Shown here: positions 5,752 through 14,141 of the stretch, one piece after another | How the letters are laid out: each line of letters begins with the position of its first letter | Position numbering within the stretch: position 1 is the stretch's first letter | Assembly: GCA_900546675.1 (NCBI GenBank) | Contig: URDQ01000053.1 | Coordinates: 1-14,232, forward strand | Reading direction: 5' to 3' | DNA length: 14,232 bases | DNA from: an uncultured Porphyromonas sp. | GTDB taxonomy: Bacteria > Bacteroidota > Bacteroidia > Bacteroidales > Porphyromonadaceae | Notes under the pieces: model-generated | What the model was told of the DNA's origin: nothing | Database searches by the model: none | What the model saw: only the letters and a program-made list of their open reading frames with translations | Program-made: the position numbers and the translations under genes

Positions 5752-6630
5752 TTACCGCAAGTCACGACCCCAAAGGAGCTTCTCGCGGATTACCTGGGCA
5801 TACGGCTTGTGCGAGAGGCGTAGCAGATGGGCTCGCTTGTCACTCTTGCGGGCAACAATCTCGACGCCACAGTCGTAGACCCGCAGATTGCCATCGATTA
5901 CAATGGAGAAGGTGGGATGTAGTGAGGAGACTCTCATCGTCAGTACACTCGTGTCGGGGAAGATGAGCGGAGCCATATTGAGCGTATGAGGAGCTATCGG
6001 CACTAGTAGTAGCGTCTGGCACTGAGGGGTCACGATAGGCCCTCCTAGGCTGAGTGCATAGGCAGTCGATCCCGAGGGCGTACTCACCACCAAACCATCG
6101 GCAGCGTACTCAGCCAGCAGGTCGCCGTCTAGATCCACTCGTATCTTGATGATAGAACCAGTCTCTCGCTTCTGCACCGCTAGGTCATTGAGCGCAGTGC
6201 CGACATGCTCTCCCGCCACACTCACATCAATCAGCGAGCGAGTCTCTATGTCGTATCGTCCAGCCAGCAGGTCATCGAGGTGATGCAGAGCTTCTTGTGG
6301 CTCCATCTCGGTCATAAAGCCGAGGTGCCCGCAGTTGATCGCCCATATAGGCAGCTCCACGTCTCGTAGCTTGTGCACAGCCCTCAGGAGCGTACCATCA
6401 CCTCCGAGGCTCAGCGCTATGTCGCCGTAGGGTGTCTCTCCACCTAGCCGCATCTGCGGATAGCCCTCTGGGACACCCGCCAACTGTAGCGCCTCCCAGA
6501 GCGGTGCCTCTATATAAAGGTCTACGCCATGCTCTGCGAGTGCCGTCAGTAGCGCTGTCACATCGTCCGTGAGACGCATCGTAGAGTGGCTACCATAGAC
6601 TGCTATCGTATTTATCTTGTGCCTATCCAT
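5752..6630 (-). CDS. nadK: NAD kinase
   Basis: This 292-residue cytoplasmic enzyme phosphorylates NAD to NADP using ATP or polyphosphate. The N-terminus is IAVYGS. The nucleotide motif GGDGT is at 76-80 with catalytic D78. The NAD-site segment DGLVVSTPSGSTAYALSLGG spans about 178-197. The family block PIAPHTLNMAPLIFPD is at about 211-226. Two departures from consensus are visible. The usual Asn-Glu after the central strand is N148-D149. The common NTGxLGF segment reads NCGHLGF at 99-105. Both look conservative. The start at 6630 is supported by the N-terminal strand and a promoter 25-56 bases upstream. It is apparently monocistronic; no hairpin-plus-T terminator was found before the tRNA promoter, so some read-through is possible. 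Confidence 0.95.
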   Translation of the reverse strand: MDRHKINTIAVYGSHSTMRLTDDVTALLTALAEHGVDLYIEAPLWEALQLAGVPEGYPQMRLGGETPYGDIALSLGGDGTLLRAVHKLRDVELPIWAINCGHLGFMTEMEPQEALHHLDDLLAGRYDIETRSLIDVSVAGEHVGTALNDLAVQKRETGSIIKIRVDLDGDLLAEYAADGLVVSTPSGSTAYALSLGGPIVTPQCQTLLLVPIAPHTLNMAPLIFPDTSVLTMRVSSLHPTFSIVIDGNLRVYDCGVEIVARKSDKRAHLLRLSHKPYAQVIREKLLWGRDLR

Positions 6631-6654
6631 CGGGGCTGTCTGATTGCATCGCTA

Positions 6655-6686
6655 CAAAAGTACCGAAAAGAAGGCAGACCCCCAAA
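6655..6686 (-). promoter_or_regulatory. Promoter of nadK
   Basis: On the - strand TTTG (6686-6683), 20 bases, TACTTTTG (6662-6655) fits the Bacteroidetes consensus. It predicts a leader of about 20 bases before the nadK start at 6630. Confidence 0.75.
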
Positions 6687-6827
6687 GAAGAGCCACCCGC
6701 CAAAGAGCCAAATGCGTAGCGCGTCAACTAATCCCATTTTTTGAGGTGCAGGGGTGATGCCTACTGACACGTTATAATATAGAGTCTCTCGTAAGTTCGA
6801 CATGCTCTTGACACTGAAAAAGCGGAT

Positions 6828-6992
6828 CTCCACGTAGATATTTGGCAATCCTCACGTAGCTATTCTTTATCCTCCACGTGGTGGCGAAATGATTCCTCCG
6901 AAGTTTCATTTGATTCCTCCGAAGTTTTGTTTCTCGCCTACGTGGAGAATAAAAAATAGCCACGTGGAGATTAGAGAATCTCTACGTGGCTA
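6828..6992. repeat. Palindromic intergenic repeat element, copy B (complete, core inverted)
   Basis: The only complete copy in the window. From left to right it has a degenerate left hairpin region (about 6828-6870), an arm at 6872-6889 with CTCCACGTGG, two tandem 21-bp units (6891-6911 and 6912-6932), an opposing arm at 6930-6947 with CTACGTGGAG, and a well-preserved 36-base hairpin at 6957-6992. The tandem units read GATTCCTCCGAAGTTTCATT, the reverse complement of the units in copy A, while the arms keep copy A's orientation. It lies between the LRR operon and nadK, in the 420-base gap that otherwise holds only the nadK promoter. Confidence 0.9.
6951..6992 (-). terminator. Terminator of the LRR operon, formed by repeat copy B
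   Basis: On the - strand the hairpin 6992-6957 (about 16 paired positions with one mismatch near the middle) is followed by six T and then ATTC (6956-6948). It lies 61 bases beyond the stop of the last LRR gene. No other terminator-like structure lies between them. The repeat has probably been recruited as the operon's terminator. Confidence 0.65.
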
Positions 6993-7053
6993 TCGTGTAG
7001 TAGGATCTGCGGGAGCCTCTGTTAGCTCTGCTGAAGATCCCTGAGCGTCGGCA

Positions 7054-9636
7054 CTATCTGACGAGGACTTTGTAGGCCTTCCCGTCTATCGATACGATGT
7101 AGGTCGCATCGACGAGGTGGCGGATAGTGGTAGCTCGGTGCGGCTCGGTGACGCAGCTGGAGACTTGATGGCCCGTGGTGTCGTAGATGATCACCTGTGC
7201 CTGCTGCGGGGTCGTCACCTCGATGGTGTGCGGAGCCGTCGTGATGCGGTAGGTCGTCTCGTCGATAGACTCGATGCTGTTAGGGCAGCCAGAGCCGTCG
7301 CCTGTGACATCGACCTTCCAGCCCTTTTGGGTGGCTATGTCGGTCTTGGCGGTTGCTACCTCGGGATTGCCTGCGATGCGGATCTCTCCAGTGGTGACCT
7401 CAGGCAGTGCTTCGAAGAGCTGATTCATATCACAGGGCGCTATGGCGCATTGGTCTACCGACAGGTAGTTTAGCTTGTTGCAGTTACCTAGCGTCAAGCT
7501 CTGGAGTGGGTTCTTGGTCAGCTGTACTTTGGTCAGGCTGGGAGACTCGGGAATCTCTAGTCTGGTGAGCCCGCACTCCATTGCGGAGAATTGCTGTAGC
7601 ACCGAGTGTGGCGCGAGGGTTATCTGCGTGAGGTGGGGATTGACAGAGCAGAAGAGTCGGTTGAGCTTCGTACACTTAGAGAGATCTAGCTGGGTCAAGA
7701 GATTGGATCCACAAGCGAAGCCCTTTAAGCTTTCGCAAGCATCGAGACGTAGCTCTCTGATCTGATTATTGGCACAGCTAAACTCTTCGAGCTTCTTGCA
7801 GCTTGATAGGTCGAGCTCCTGAATGCGGTTGGTGTGACACATGATGAGCGTCGCCTTGGATAGGTTGGAGAGGTCGAGCTGCTCGATATTGTTGGCACTA
7901 CACTCGAGCTCTTGGAGGAGCTTGCAGTGGGCAATGTCTAGGCGGTCGATCTGATTTTCGTAGCAGTAGAGATACTGCAGGTAGTTGAGCCCTGTGAGGT
8001 CTAGCTCCTTGATCTGATTCTTACCACAGCTGAGGTCTGCTAGATAGGGACAGCCAGTGACTTTGATGGAGGTGATGGCGTTTTCGTGGCAATAGAGGGT
8101 GCCTAGCTCAGGATTGTTTGAAGCATCGATGGCGGTGATGGTCTCTCCGTTTTTACTACAGCTAAAGTCGGCGACATTGCTATGTAGCCGGACGGTGCTA
8201 CCAGGGCATGCGATGTGAAACTCTGAGGGATTGTCGTAGTCGGAGCTGATGAGCATCTTCTGAAAGGAGCCTGGAGTAGCCTCTATCCAAACGTAAGATT
8301 CTGGCTCGTAGACACGCATCGTCACCGTAATGGTGCTGCCAGGCTTGGTGGTCAGCGTGATGACTGGGGTGCCTGCGGGAGGAGCCTCGACATCACCCGA
8401 GGGGCAGCCCGTGTTGTCACCCTGTACGTCTACCCTCCAGTTTCTCTGCTGAGCTAGTGTGGTGGTAGAGGTGGTGGCTCCTGGATTGCCAACGATCGAT
8501 AGATTGCCCTGACTCTGAGGTGTCGGGAGGGAGCGAAAGAGGTCGTTCAGACTGCAGGCGTCCATACTGTTTTCATCGGCAGATAGGTGGACGAGGGCTG
8601 TGCAGTCGGTCACATCTAGTGCGGTGAGCTGGTTGGCATATATGGAGAGTCTCTCGAGTGCTGCGAAGCCTGTGAGCGTGATCGCGGAGAGCTGGTTATT
8701 GCTTGCGTTGAGACTGTTGAGGAGCGTGCAGCCAGCTATCTGTAGCTGAGTGATCTGATTGTCGGAGCAAGAGAGCGTGGTGAGCGTAGCTCGGGACGAT
8801 GTGAGGTCGAGCTGCGTCAGTTTGTTTTCTGAGCAGTCGACACTTGAGAGCTTAGGAGATAAGTGGCAGTCTAGAGCGGTCAACTGGTTATCGTAGATGT
8901 CTAGATCCTCCAGCAGGGGCAACCAGCTCAGGTCTAGGCTCTGAATCTTATTTTGGTAAGCGGAGAGAACGCTTATCTCATTGGTCGTAGGGAGTGCGAT
9001 GGATGCTATCTGGTTTTCTCCAGCGTAGACCGCCTGTAGCTTGGGACAGGCTGAGAGGTCTAGGGCGGTAAGAGCGTTTTGGGCGCAGTTCATCTTCTGC
9101 AGCTTTACAGCACTCGTGAGGGCTAAGGAGGTAAGCTGATTATTGAAACAGGATAGCTCCTCTAGGGCAGCACAGCCCGACAGGTCGAGCGCTGTGAGTT
9201 CGTTCGTGGCGCAGCTCAGGAGACGGAGCTTGCTGCACCCCTTGACAGATAAAGTGGTGAGCGCATTATTGTCGCAGTAGAGCTGCTCGAGGGGTGTGAA
9301 GTTCGTTGCGTCTAGCCCTGTGATGACCTCTCCATTGGCAGGGCATCCGAAGATGTGGAAGGTGCCATAGATCTTTACCCGTCCAGAGGTGGAGGTGTAC
9401 TTAAAGACTGTCGGCTCTTTAGGATTGTCACCGATAGTGAGTGGCGTAAACTGCCCCTCTTGTAGCTCTATCCAAGCTTGTCGTGCGTCAGATCGCGCTA
9501 TGAGACCAAACTGAAACGTCTTGCCAGGCTGTACCTCTAGCGTGATGTGTTTCGTTCCCATCGGGGGAACACTCTGCGCCCACATCGCAGATGTGGTGAG
9601 CAGAGTGAGTAGGAGTAAGAGAGCTTTCTTTGTCAT
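7054..9636 (-). CDS. Secreted leucine-rich repeat protein, Cys/Asn-ladder type, with T9SS-like C-terminal domain
   Basis: This 860-residue protein has a signal peptide (MTKKALLLLLTLLTTSAMWA, cleavage near A20). Two similar halves follow. Each starts with a beta-rich cap (about 27-108 and 424-503). Each continues with roughly 21-residue repeats of the form LxxLxCxxNxLTxLDLSxC (about 109-360 and 504-735). Each closes with a similar module: LFRSLP to VDVQGDNTGCP (366-412) and LFEALP to VDVTGDGSGCP (740-785). The C-terminal ~70 residues, ending in YIVSIDGKAYKVLVR, resemble the T9SS type A sorting domain of Porphyromonas cargo. Predicted to be exported and surface-attached or released; the ligand is unknown. 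Many repeats place Cys at the same two positions, a stacked cysteine ladder. It is the third gene of the operon, 54 bases after the preceding stop, with an intercistronic hairpin between them. Confidence 0.88.
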   Translation of the reverse strand: MTKKALLLLLTLLTTSAMWAQSVPPMGTKHITLEVQPGKTFQFGLIARSDARQAWIELQEGQFTPLTIGDNPKEPTVFKYTSTSGRVKIYGTFHIFGCPANGEVITGLDATNFTPLEQLYCDNNALTTLSVKGCSKLRLLSCATNELTALDLSGCAALEELSCFNNQLTSLALTSAVKLQKMNCAQNALTALDLSACPKLQAVYAGENQIASIALPTTNEISVLSAYQNKIQSLDLSWLPLLEDLDIYDNQLTALDCHLSPKLSSVDCSENKLTQLDLTSSRATLTTLSCSDNQITQLQIAGCTLLNSLNASNNQLSAITLTGFAALERLSIYANQLTALDVTDCTALVHLSADENSMDACSLNDLFRSLPTPQSQGNLSIVGNPGATTSTTTLAQQRNWRVDVQGDNTGCPSGDVEAPPAGTPVITLTTKPGSTITVTMRVYEPESYVWIEATPGSFQKMLISSDYDNPSEFHIACPGSTVRLHSNVADFSCSKNGETITAIDASNNPELGTLYCHENAITSIKVTGCPYLADLSCGKNQIKELDLTGLNYLQYLYCYENQIDRLDIAHCKLLQELECSANNIEQLDLSNLSKATLIMCHTNRIQELDLSSCKKLEEFSCANNQIRELRLDACESLKGFACGSNLLTQLDLSKCTKLNRLFCSVNPHLTQITLAPHSVLQQFSAMECGLTRLEIPESPSLTKVQLTKNPLQSLTLGNCNKLNYLSVDQCAIAPCDMNQLFEALPEVTTGEIRIAGNPEVATAKTDIATQKGWKVDVTGDGSGCPNSIESIDETTYRITTAPHTIEVTTPQQAQVIIYDTTGHQVSSCVTEPHRATTIRHLVDATYIVSIDGKAYKVLVR

Positions 9637-9657
9637 AGCTTCTTCTGTTGATTATAC

Positions 9658-9688
9658 AGATCCCCCCCTCGTGAGGGAGGGGGGATCT
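9658..9688. other. GC-rich intercistronic hairpin between two LRR genes
   Basis: AGATCCCCCC (9658-9667) pairs perfectly with GGGGGGATCT (9679-9688), with a partly paired inner loop around GTGA. On neither strand is it followed by a T run, so full termination is unlikely. It lies in the 54-base gap between the stop at 9691 and the next start at 9636. It may protect the upstream mRNA 3' end or reduce expression of the last gene. Confidence 0.6.
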
Positions 9689-9690
9689 AG

Positions 9691-11550
9691 TTAGAGTACG
9701 AGGAGGGGTGCCGTAGCGTAGCTCCCGTCCGCTCTATTGAGCAGTGCGACATACTTACCAGTCGCTAGAGGGAGTGCCAGCGTGGTGGCTCCAGAGAGTT
9801 CAAGTCGTGCCACGACGGCACCCGAGAGGTCAACGATCATCAGCGACGTGACGGGGACTGCGCTCTCTAGGTGGAGCTGCTGTGCCTCGCTGTCGTAGTA
9901 AACGCGCAGGTCGTCTGCTATCGGAGCGGGCGTGTCGGTGCCGTTGAAGTAACCGTCGACCGTTAGCTCCCAAAAGCCTGACCGCAGTGTCGGCTGCAGG
10001 TCGTCTGACTCCACCCCCTCGTCATCGTCTGCACGTAGCACCGAGCGAGGCTGTGTGCTGCCCATCTTGACACTCGTGATAAGGCAGACGTAGCGACAAG
10101 CGTCCTCTTTGGAGACTCCTTGGAGCGTTAGCTGAGCCTCATTAGCGTCGGGGACAGGCTGTAGTGTGGTCAGATTGTACCACCGATAGTGTTCATCGCC
10201 GATGAGTGTACCTGGATAGGTGGCGTCAAAGGTGACATCACTGCCTGACTTGACGCTCTCCTTATGAGGCTCACTGTAAGCTTGCTGCATACCAAAGCGG
10301 AAGATGCAATCTTTGTTCTTGATAAACCGATCCCATACCTTAAAGTCCGCAAAAGAGAAGCGACAGTTGCGCACATCGATCATATCTAGATTCTTGAGCT
10401 TCTTGTAGATCGCTGGCACGGTGCCTGAGAGGTTGTTGTCTCTGAGGGAAATCTTGCCCAGCTCAGTCGCATCTTGCCACTTAGCGGGGATAGAACCCGT
10501 GAACTGGTTGTATCCTAGGTCCAAATACCAAAGCCTTGTCGGCAACTCTTGTGGCAAATCGCCTGAGAATTGGTTGTGATCGGCGAAAAAGGCTTCGCAG
10601 TCCTCCATCGTGCTTAAGTCTTCTGGCAAAGGTCCTGAGAGCTTGTTGTTGGCACAGGAGAAGCGCTGCAAGCGAGGTAACATCGTGACGCTCTCAGGGA
10701 AGGGTCCTGTGAACTGGTTGCTGTTGAGGTAGAGTCGTCCTGGCTCTGTAACGCCTAGTCCCAGCTCTAGGGGCTTGCCTAAGTTGACGAGGGTGCTCAG
10801 GTCTGGTATCTCACCGCTCATCTTGTTGTTTTGGACAGAAAGGATCTGTAGCTCGGTACAATCACCGATAGAGGCGGGGATAGAACCCGTCAGCTGATTG
10901 AAGGAAAGCTCTAGAACCTGCAGACGGCGACAGAGACCAATCTGCTCGGGTAGCTGTCCCGATAGATTGGAGAAGGAAGCGTCAAGATACTCCAGCTGAG
11001 GCATCTTGGAGATGTCAGGCAGCGTACCTGTCACCTCTGAGATCACATTGTCCTTGTCGTCTACATTATAGAAGTTTGCCAAGTGTAGGATCTTCAGATT
11101 GACCAGCTTATCTAGGTTAGGCAACTGCCCTGTCCATAGATTGCTACTGAGCGTGAGCGCCTGCAACTTAGTCATTGCGCCAAACGCCTCAGGGATAGCC
11201 CCTGAGAGCTTATTGTTAGAGAGACCCACAAGACGTAGCTCAGGGAAGGCGGTAAAGAAGCTCTTCGGCAGTTGCCCCGTCAGTCCTACCCCATCGAGCG
11301 CAATGCCCTGCACGTGGCCATCTTGGATGATTACGCCAGCGTACTTGTCTGGTCCAGAGGCAGAGCGCCAATTGTACCCCTCAGCCCAACCAGAGCCACC
11401 ACACTGGTCATAGAGTTCGAGTAGAGCCTGCTGCTCCGATGCGGGGATGCTGCTCTGCGCTTGTAGCGAGGAGCTAGTACTCCCCCAGCCGAAAAGGAGG
11501 AGGAGACTAGCTAGGATGATCGTATAGAGTCGTGATTGCTTAGCGTACAT
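9691..11550 (-). CDS. Secreted LRR protein of plant receptor-like type with Ig-like and T9SS-like C-terminal regions
   Basis: This protein has 619 residues from ATG 11550. A signal peptide (MYAKQSRLYTIILASLLLLF, cleavage near AQS at 31-33) precedes an LRR N-cap with GGSGWAEGYNW (51-61). About ten 23-24-residue repeats of the plant-type form LxxLxLxxNxLSGxIP span about 85-400. A probable Ig-like domain is at about 420-495 (SGSDVTFDATYPG, then RYVCLI). The C-terminal ~70 residues, ending YATAPLLVL, look like a T9SS sorting domain. An in-frame ATG at 11613 would add 21 residues ahead of the signal peptide and is rejected: 11550 puts MYAKQSR next to the hydrophobic core and overlaps the upstream stop by 11 bases (ATGTACGCTAA), typical of translational coupling. 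Second gene of the operon; ligand unknown. Confidence 0.88.
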   Translation of the reverse strand: MYAKQSRLYTIILASLLLLFGWGSTSSSLQAQSSIPASEQQALLELYDQCGGSGWAEGYNWRSASGPDKYAGVIIQDGHVQGIALDGVGLTGQLPKSFFTAFPELRLVGLSNNKLSGAIPEAFGAMTKLQALTLSSNLWTGQLPNLDKLVNLKILHLANFYNVDDKDNVISEVTGTLPDISKMPQLEYLDASFSNLSGQLPEQIGLCRRLQVLELSFNQLTGSIPASIGDCTELQILSVQNNKMSGEIPDLSTLVNLGKPLELGLGVTEPGRLYLNSNQFTGPFPESVTMLPRLQRFSCANNKLSGPLPEDLSTMEDCEAFFADHNQFSGDLPQELPTRLWYLDLGYNQFTGSIPAKWQDATELGKISLRDNNLSGTVPAIYKKLKNLDMIDVRNCRFSFADFKVWDRFIKNKDCIFRFGMQQAYSEPHKESVKSGSDVTFDATYPGTLIGDEHYRWYNLTTLQPVPDANEAQLTLQGVSKEDACRYVCLITSVKMGSTQPRSVLRADDDEGVESDDLQPTLRSGFWELTVDGYFNGTDTPAPIADDLRVYYDSEAQQLHLESAVPVTSLMIVDLSGAVVARLELSGATTLALPLATGKYVALLNRADGSYATAPLLVL

Positions 11551-13939
11551 ATACCTTGTAGCTTGATTGATTGACCGTAACGATGTAAAGACCCTCTGCG
11601 AGTGGTAGCTCATAAGTACCAGCGGGCAGATAGTGAGAGGCGAGTTGCAGACCGCTAGGCGAGTAGATAGAGACGAGACTCTCAGCGTCAGCTAGCTCTA
11701 GGTGGAGCGCAGACAAAGCACCATACACGACAGCAGGTGCGACCATCTCTGGTTGCTGTATGGCAACGGCGATCGTCGGGTCGACCTTGTAGTTCTTGAA
11801 GTTGCACCACGCATCAGCTGCTTGATAAGCTTCTTTGATCTCCTCCGAAGCGACAACGACCGTAACCGTCTCGTAGTGCTCCTCGTTGAAAGCGTCCTCC
11901 GATGTGACAGGAGGCTCCTCGCGCAGTGTCGTAATCGTCTCTAGAGCATCACAAGCGAAGAATGCCATACTCTTGATCTCGTTGACGTTTTCGTCCAGCC
12001 ATATCTGCTTGATGTGTGAGCAATTGACAAAAGCTTGCTCGCCTATGTCGGCGACCTTCTTAGGAAAGCGAACTTCCCGTAGCGAGACGCAGTCGAAGAA
12101 GCCGTAGTCAGGTATTAGCTCGATGCTATCGGGGAAGACGATCGTCTCTAGCGAAGTACATCCATGGAAGACGCTCTCGCCAAGGTTCAGAGCCGTCTGA
12201 GGTAGCGCTATACTACGCAGTGCGGTGCAGTAGCTAAAGGCTTCCTCCTCGATGTCGGTCACACCCTCCGGTAGCACTACCTCCTCGAGGAGCATCGCTT
12301 GACTACAGCTAGAGTAGGGGATCGTCGTGAGCTGCTTCGGGAAGGTCAGCTTGCGCAGCTGAGCGTACTCTCTGAACTTGATCTCCTCTAGCGGATTTGC
12401 CTCAGCATCGTAAGTGATCTCGCCGAGGTCTAGCTCCTGCATACGAGGCAGCTCTGCGAGCGCCTCTAGATCGGCACTCGTTATCGTACCCGTTAGCTTG
12501 ACCGCACGGTATAGTTCGGGCGTCGTCAGCGCAGAGAGAGTCTCCTCTAGTGGCTTCTCGGCAGAGACCTCAGCGGTGAGCGTTAGCATCTCCGATACAT
12601 TGGCAAACGCCTTCCACCCATCGGCAGTAGCGTAAGCCTCCTTGGTCCCCTCAGGTACGATGAGCGTCAGTTCGCTCATAGCGGAGAGATCGGCTAGACC
12701 AGCTAGATCCTCCTCCTTGCTAGAGACGACGGGTGTCGGATTGGTCACGATCACACTCTTAAGTGCTTCACAACCCCCGAAAGCCTTGTCGCTCATCTTC
12801 TGCATCGAGCGAGGCAGTGTCACCGTCTCCAGACTCTTACAATTGGCAAAAGCGCCATAGAGTATCTCCTCACACCCGTCTGGTATCGTCACCTCAGTGA
12901 TTGCTGTGCGAGCGAAAGCTCCGCCCCTCAGAGTCTTGAGCTTGGAGGGCAGGACGATACTAGCCAGTGACTCACAACCGCTGAAGGCGTTGCCTCCGAT
13001 TCTAGTCACGCCAGCGGGGATCATAATCTCCTTCAGTGCCTTGCAGTTCATAAACGCTTGGTCACCGATAGTCTCCATAGCCATACTCTGTATGGTGACA
13101 CTCGTAAGAGCTTCGCAACCGCTGAATGCGTCGTGCTCTATGGTGCGCATCAGTGGCGGTAGCTGTATCTCGGAGAGACTCGTGCAGCCCTCAAAGGCTG
13201 AGACGCCAATCGTGCTAAGCATCTCTGGTAGGTCTAGCTCCTCTAGTGAGGTACAGCCCTTAAATGTCTCAAAGGAGATCTCACGCATCGTAGAGGGTAG
13301 TGAAACCTCAGAGAGCGACTCGCAATCCTGAAAGAGGAACTTACCTATATAGCTGACTTCCTCAGGGATCTCTACCTGAGCGAGGAGCTTGCACCCCTCG
13401 AAAGCTGAAGACCCCAGCGAGTCAATCGACTCTGGCAGCTCGATAGCCTCTAGGCTCTCGCACCAGCCGAATGACAATTCGCCTACATAGGTGAGTTCGC
13501 TAGGAAGGTTGATCTCAGTCAGCTTGCCACCATTTTGCAGACAGCGAAGCCCTAGTCGGGTTACACTGCTTGGTAGCGTGATCGAGGTGAGGCTCTCTGC
13601 TAGACTGCCAGAAAAGAGAAAGCAATCTGGCATAGTGCCAGGTTCCGTCTTGACTGGCTCCACCATATAAGGTGTGCCTTCGTATCCACCACCAGCGACG
13701 ATCTCCACGTCAGAGAGATCCAGCGTCGTGATACCAGCCGTCTTCCTCAAGGCTCCGAAGTCGTCCGCATTGAGCGACCCCGTGATCACTAGATTAGACA
13801 GCTCGGTCGTTTCGCTCAGCTTCTTCTGAAGCGTACCAGGCTCTGTGACCTCGATCGTGGTCTGAGCCGATAGAGACGCTACGCCCCACCATAAGAGCAG
13901 TGAGAGCGTGCAGGTTAATAAGGAGTAGAAATGCTTCAT
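11540..13939 (-). CDS. Secreted BspA-like LRR_5 protein with T9SS-like C-terminal domain
   Basis: This 799-residue protein has a signal peptide at 1-25 (MKHFYSLLTCTLSLLLWWGV, cleavage near SLSAQ). Two blocks of 23-residue BspA/TpLRR (LRR_5) repeats follow, about 115-400 and 520-670. They have units like IGxxAFxGCxSLxxVxLPxx. Each block ends in the usual BspA-type module: LTLIVPEGTKEAYATADGW at 424-442 and TVVVASEEIKEAYQAADAW at 693-711. A non-LRR linker of about 80 residues separates the blocks. The C-terminal region (about 725-799), ending EGLYIVTVNQSSYKVYVR, fits a T9SS type A sorting signal. BspA-like proteins bind host matrix proteins and other bacteria in oral Bacteroidales; a similar adhesin role here is inference. 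It is the first gene of the operon, behind a strong promoter, and its stop overlaps the next start. Confidence 0.9.
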   Translation of the reverse strand: MKHFYSLLTCTLSLLLWWGVASLSAQTTIEVTEPGTLQKKLSETTELSNLVITGSLNADDFGALRKTAGITTLDLSDVEIVAGGGYEGTPYMVEPVKTEPGTMPDCFLFSGSLAESLTSITLPSSVTRLGLRCLQNGGKLTEINLPSELTYVGELSFGWCESLEAIELPESIDSLGSSAFEGCKLLAQVEIPEEVSYIGKFLFQDCESLSEVSLPSTMREISFETFKGCTSLEELDLPEMLSTIGVSAFEGCTSLSEIQLPPLMRTIEHDAFSGCEALTSVTIQSMAMETIGDQAFMNCKALKEIMIPAGVTRIGGNAFSGCESLASIVLPSKLKTLRGGAFARTAITEVTIPDGCEEILYGAFANCKSLETVTLPRSMQKMSDKAFGGCEALKSVIVTNPTPVVSSKEEDLAGLADLSAMSELTLIVPEGTKEAYATADGWKAFANVSEMLTLTAEVSAEKPLEETLSALTTPELYRAVKLTGTITSADLEALAELPRMQELDLGEITYDAEANPLEEIKFREYAQLRKLTFPKQLTTIPYSSCSQAMLLEEVVLPEGVTDIEEEAFSYCTALRSIALPQTALNLGESVFHGCTSLETIVFPDSIELIPDYGFFDCVSLREVRFPKKVADIGEQAFVNCSHIKQIWLDENVNEIKSMAFFACDALETITTLREEPPVTSEDAFNEEHYETVTVVVASEEIKEAYQAADAWCNFKNYKVDPTIAVAIQQPEMVAPAVVYGALSALHLELADAESLVSIYSPSGLQLASHYLPAGTYELPLAEGLYIVTVNQSSYKVYVR

Positions 13940-14023
13940 ATACTATGTGATTTGATTAGTGTCATCGGAAGGCTAGAGTAAGGGGGCGCTCTGATCTTTG
14001 AGTCTCGTCGCACGCTAGCACCA

Positions 14024-14055
14024 CAAATGTAACTATTCTCATCGAAAGGCACAAA
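14024..14055 (-). promoter_or_regulatory. Promoter of the three-gene LRR operon
   Basis: On the - strand TTTG (14055-14052), 20 bases, TACATTTG (14031-14024) matches the Bacteroidetes consensus. It predicts a leader of roughly 75-80 bases before the start at 13939. No comparable promoter is seen before the second or third LRR gene. Confidence 0.82.
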
Positions 14056-14141
14056 ATTGGCGCACACCCGTAACACTATTGCGACTCGTCTTGCTTTGAT
14101 ACAACAACAGGTTGCTGCACCTATTCGCTAGAAAAAGTCGA

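Noticed and set aside
6891..6932. Invertible promoter in the repeat core
   Set aside because: The best match to the -7 consensus (TTCATTTG) is imperfect, no -33 box accompanies it, and no gene starts downstream in either orientation.
7484..7675. Short open frames on both strands inside the LRR genes
   Set aside because: They arise from repetitive LRR coding sequence and lack signal peptides, promoters or recognisable products.
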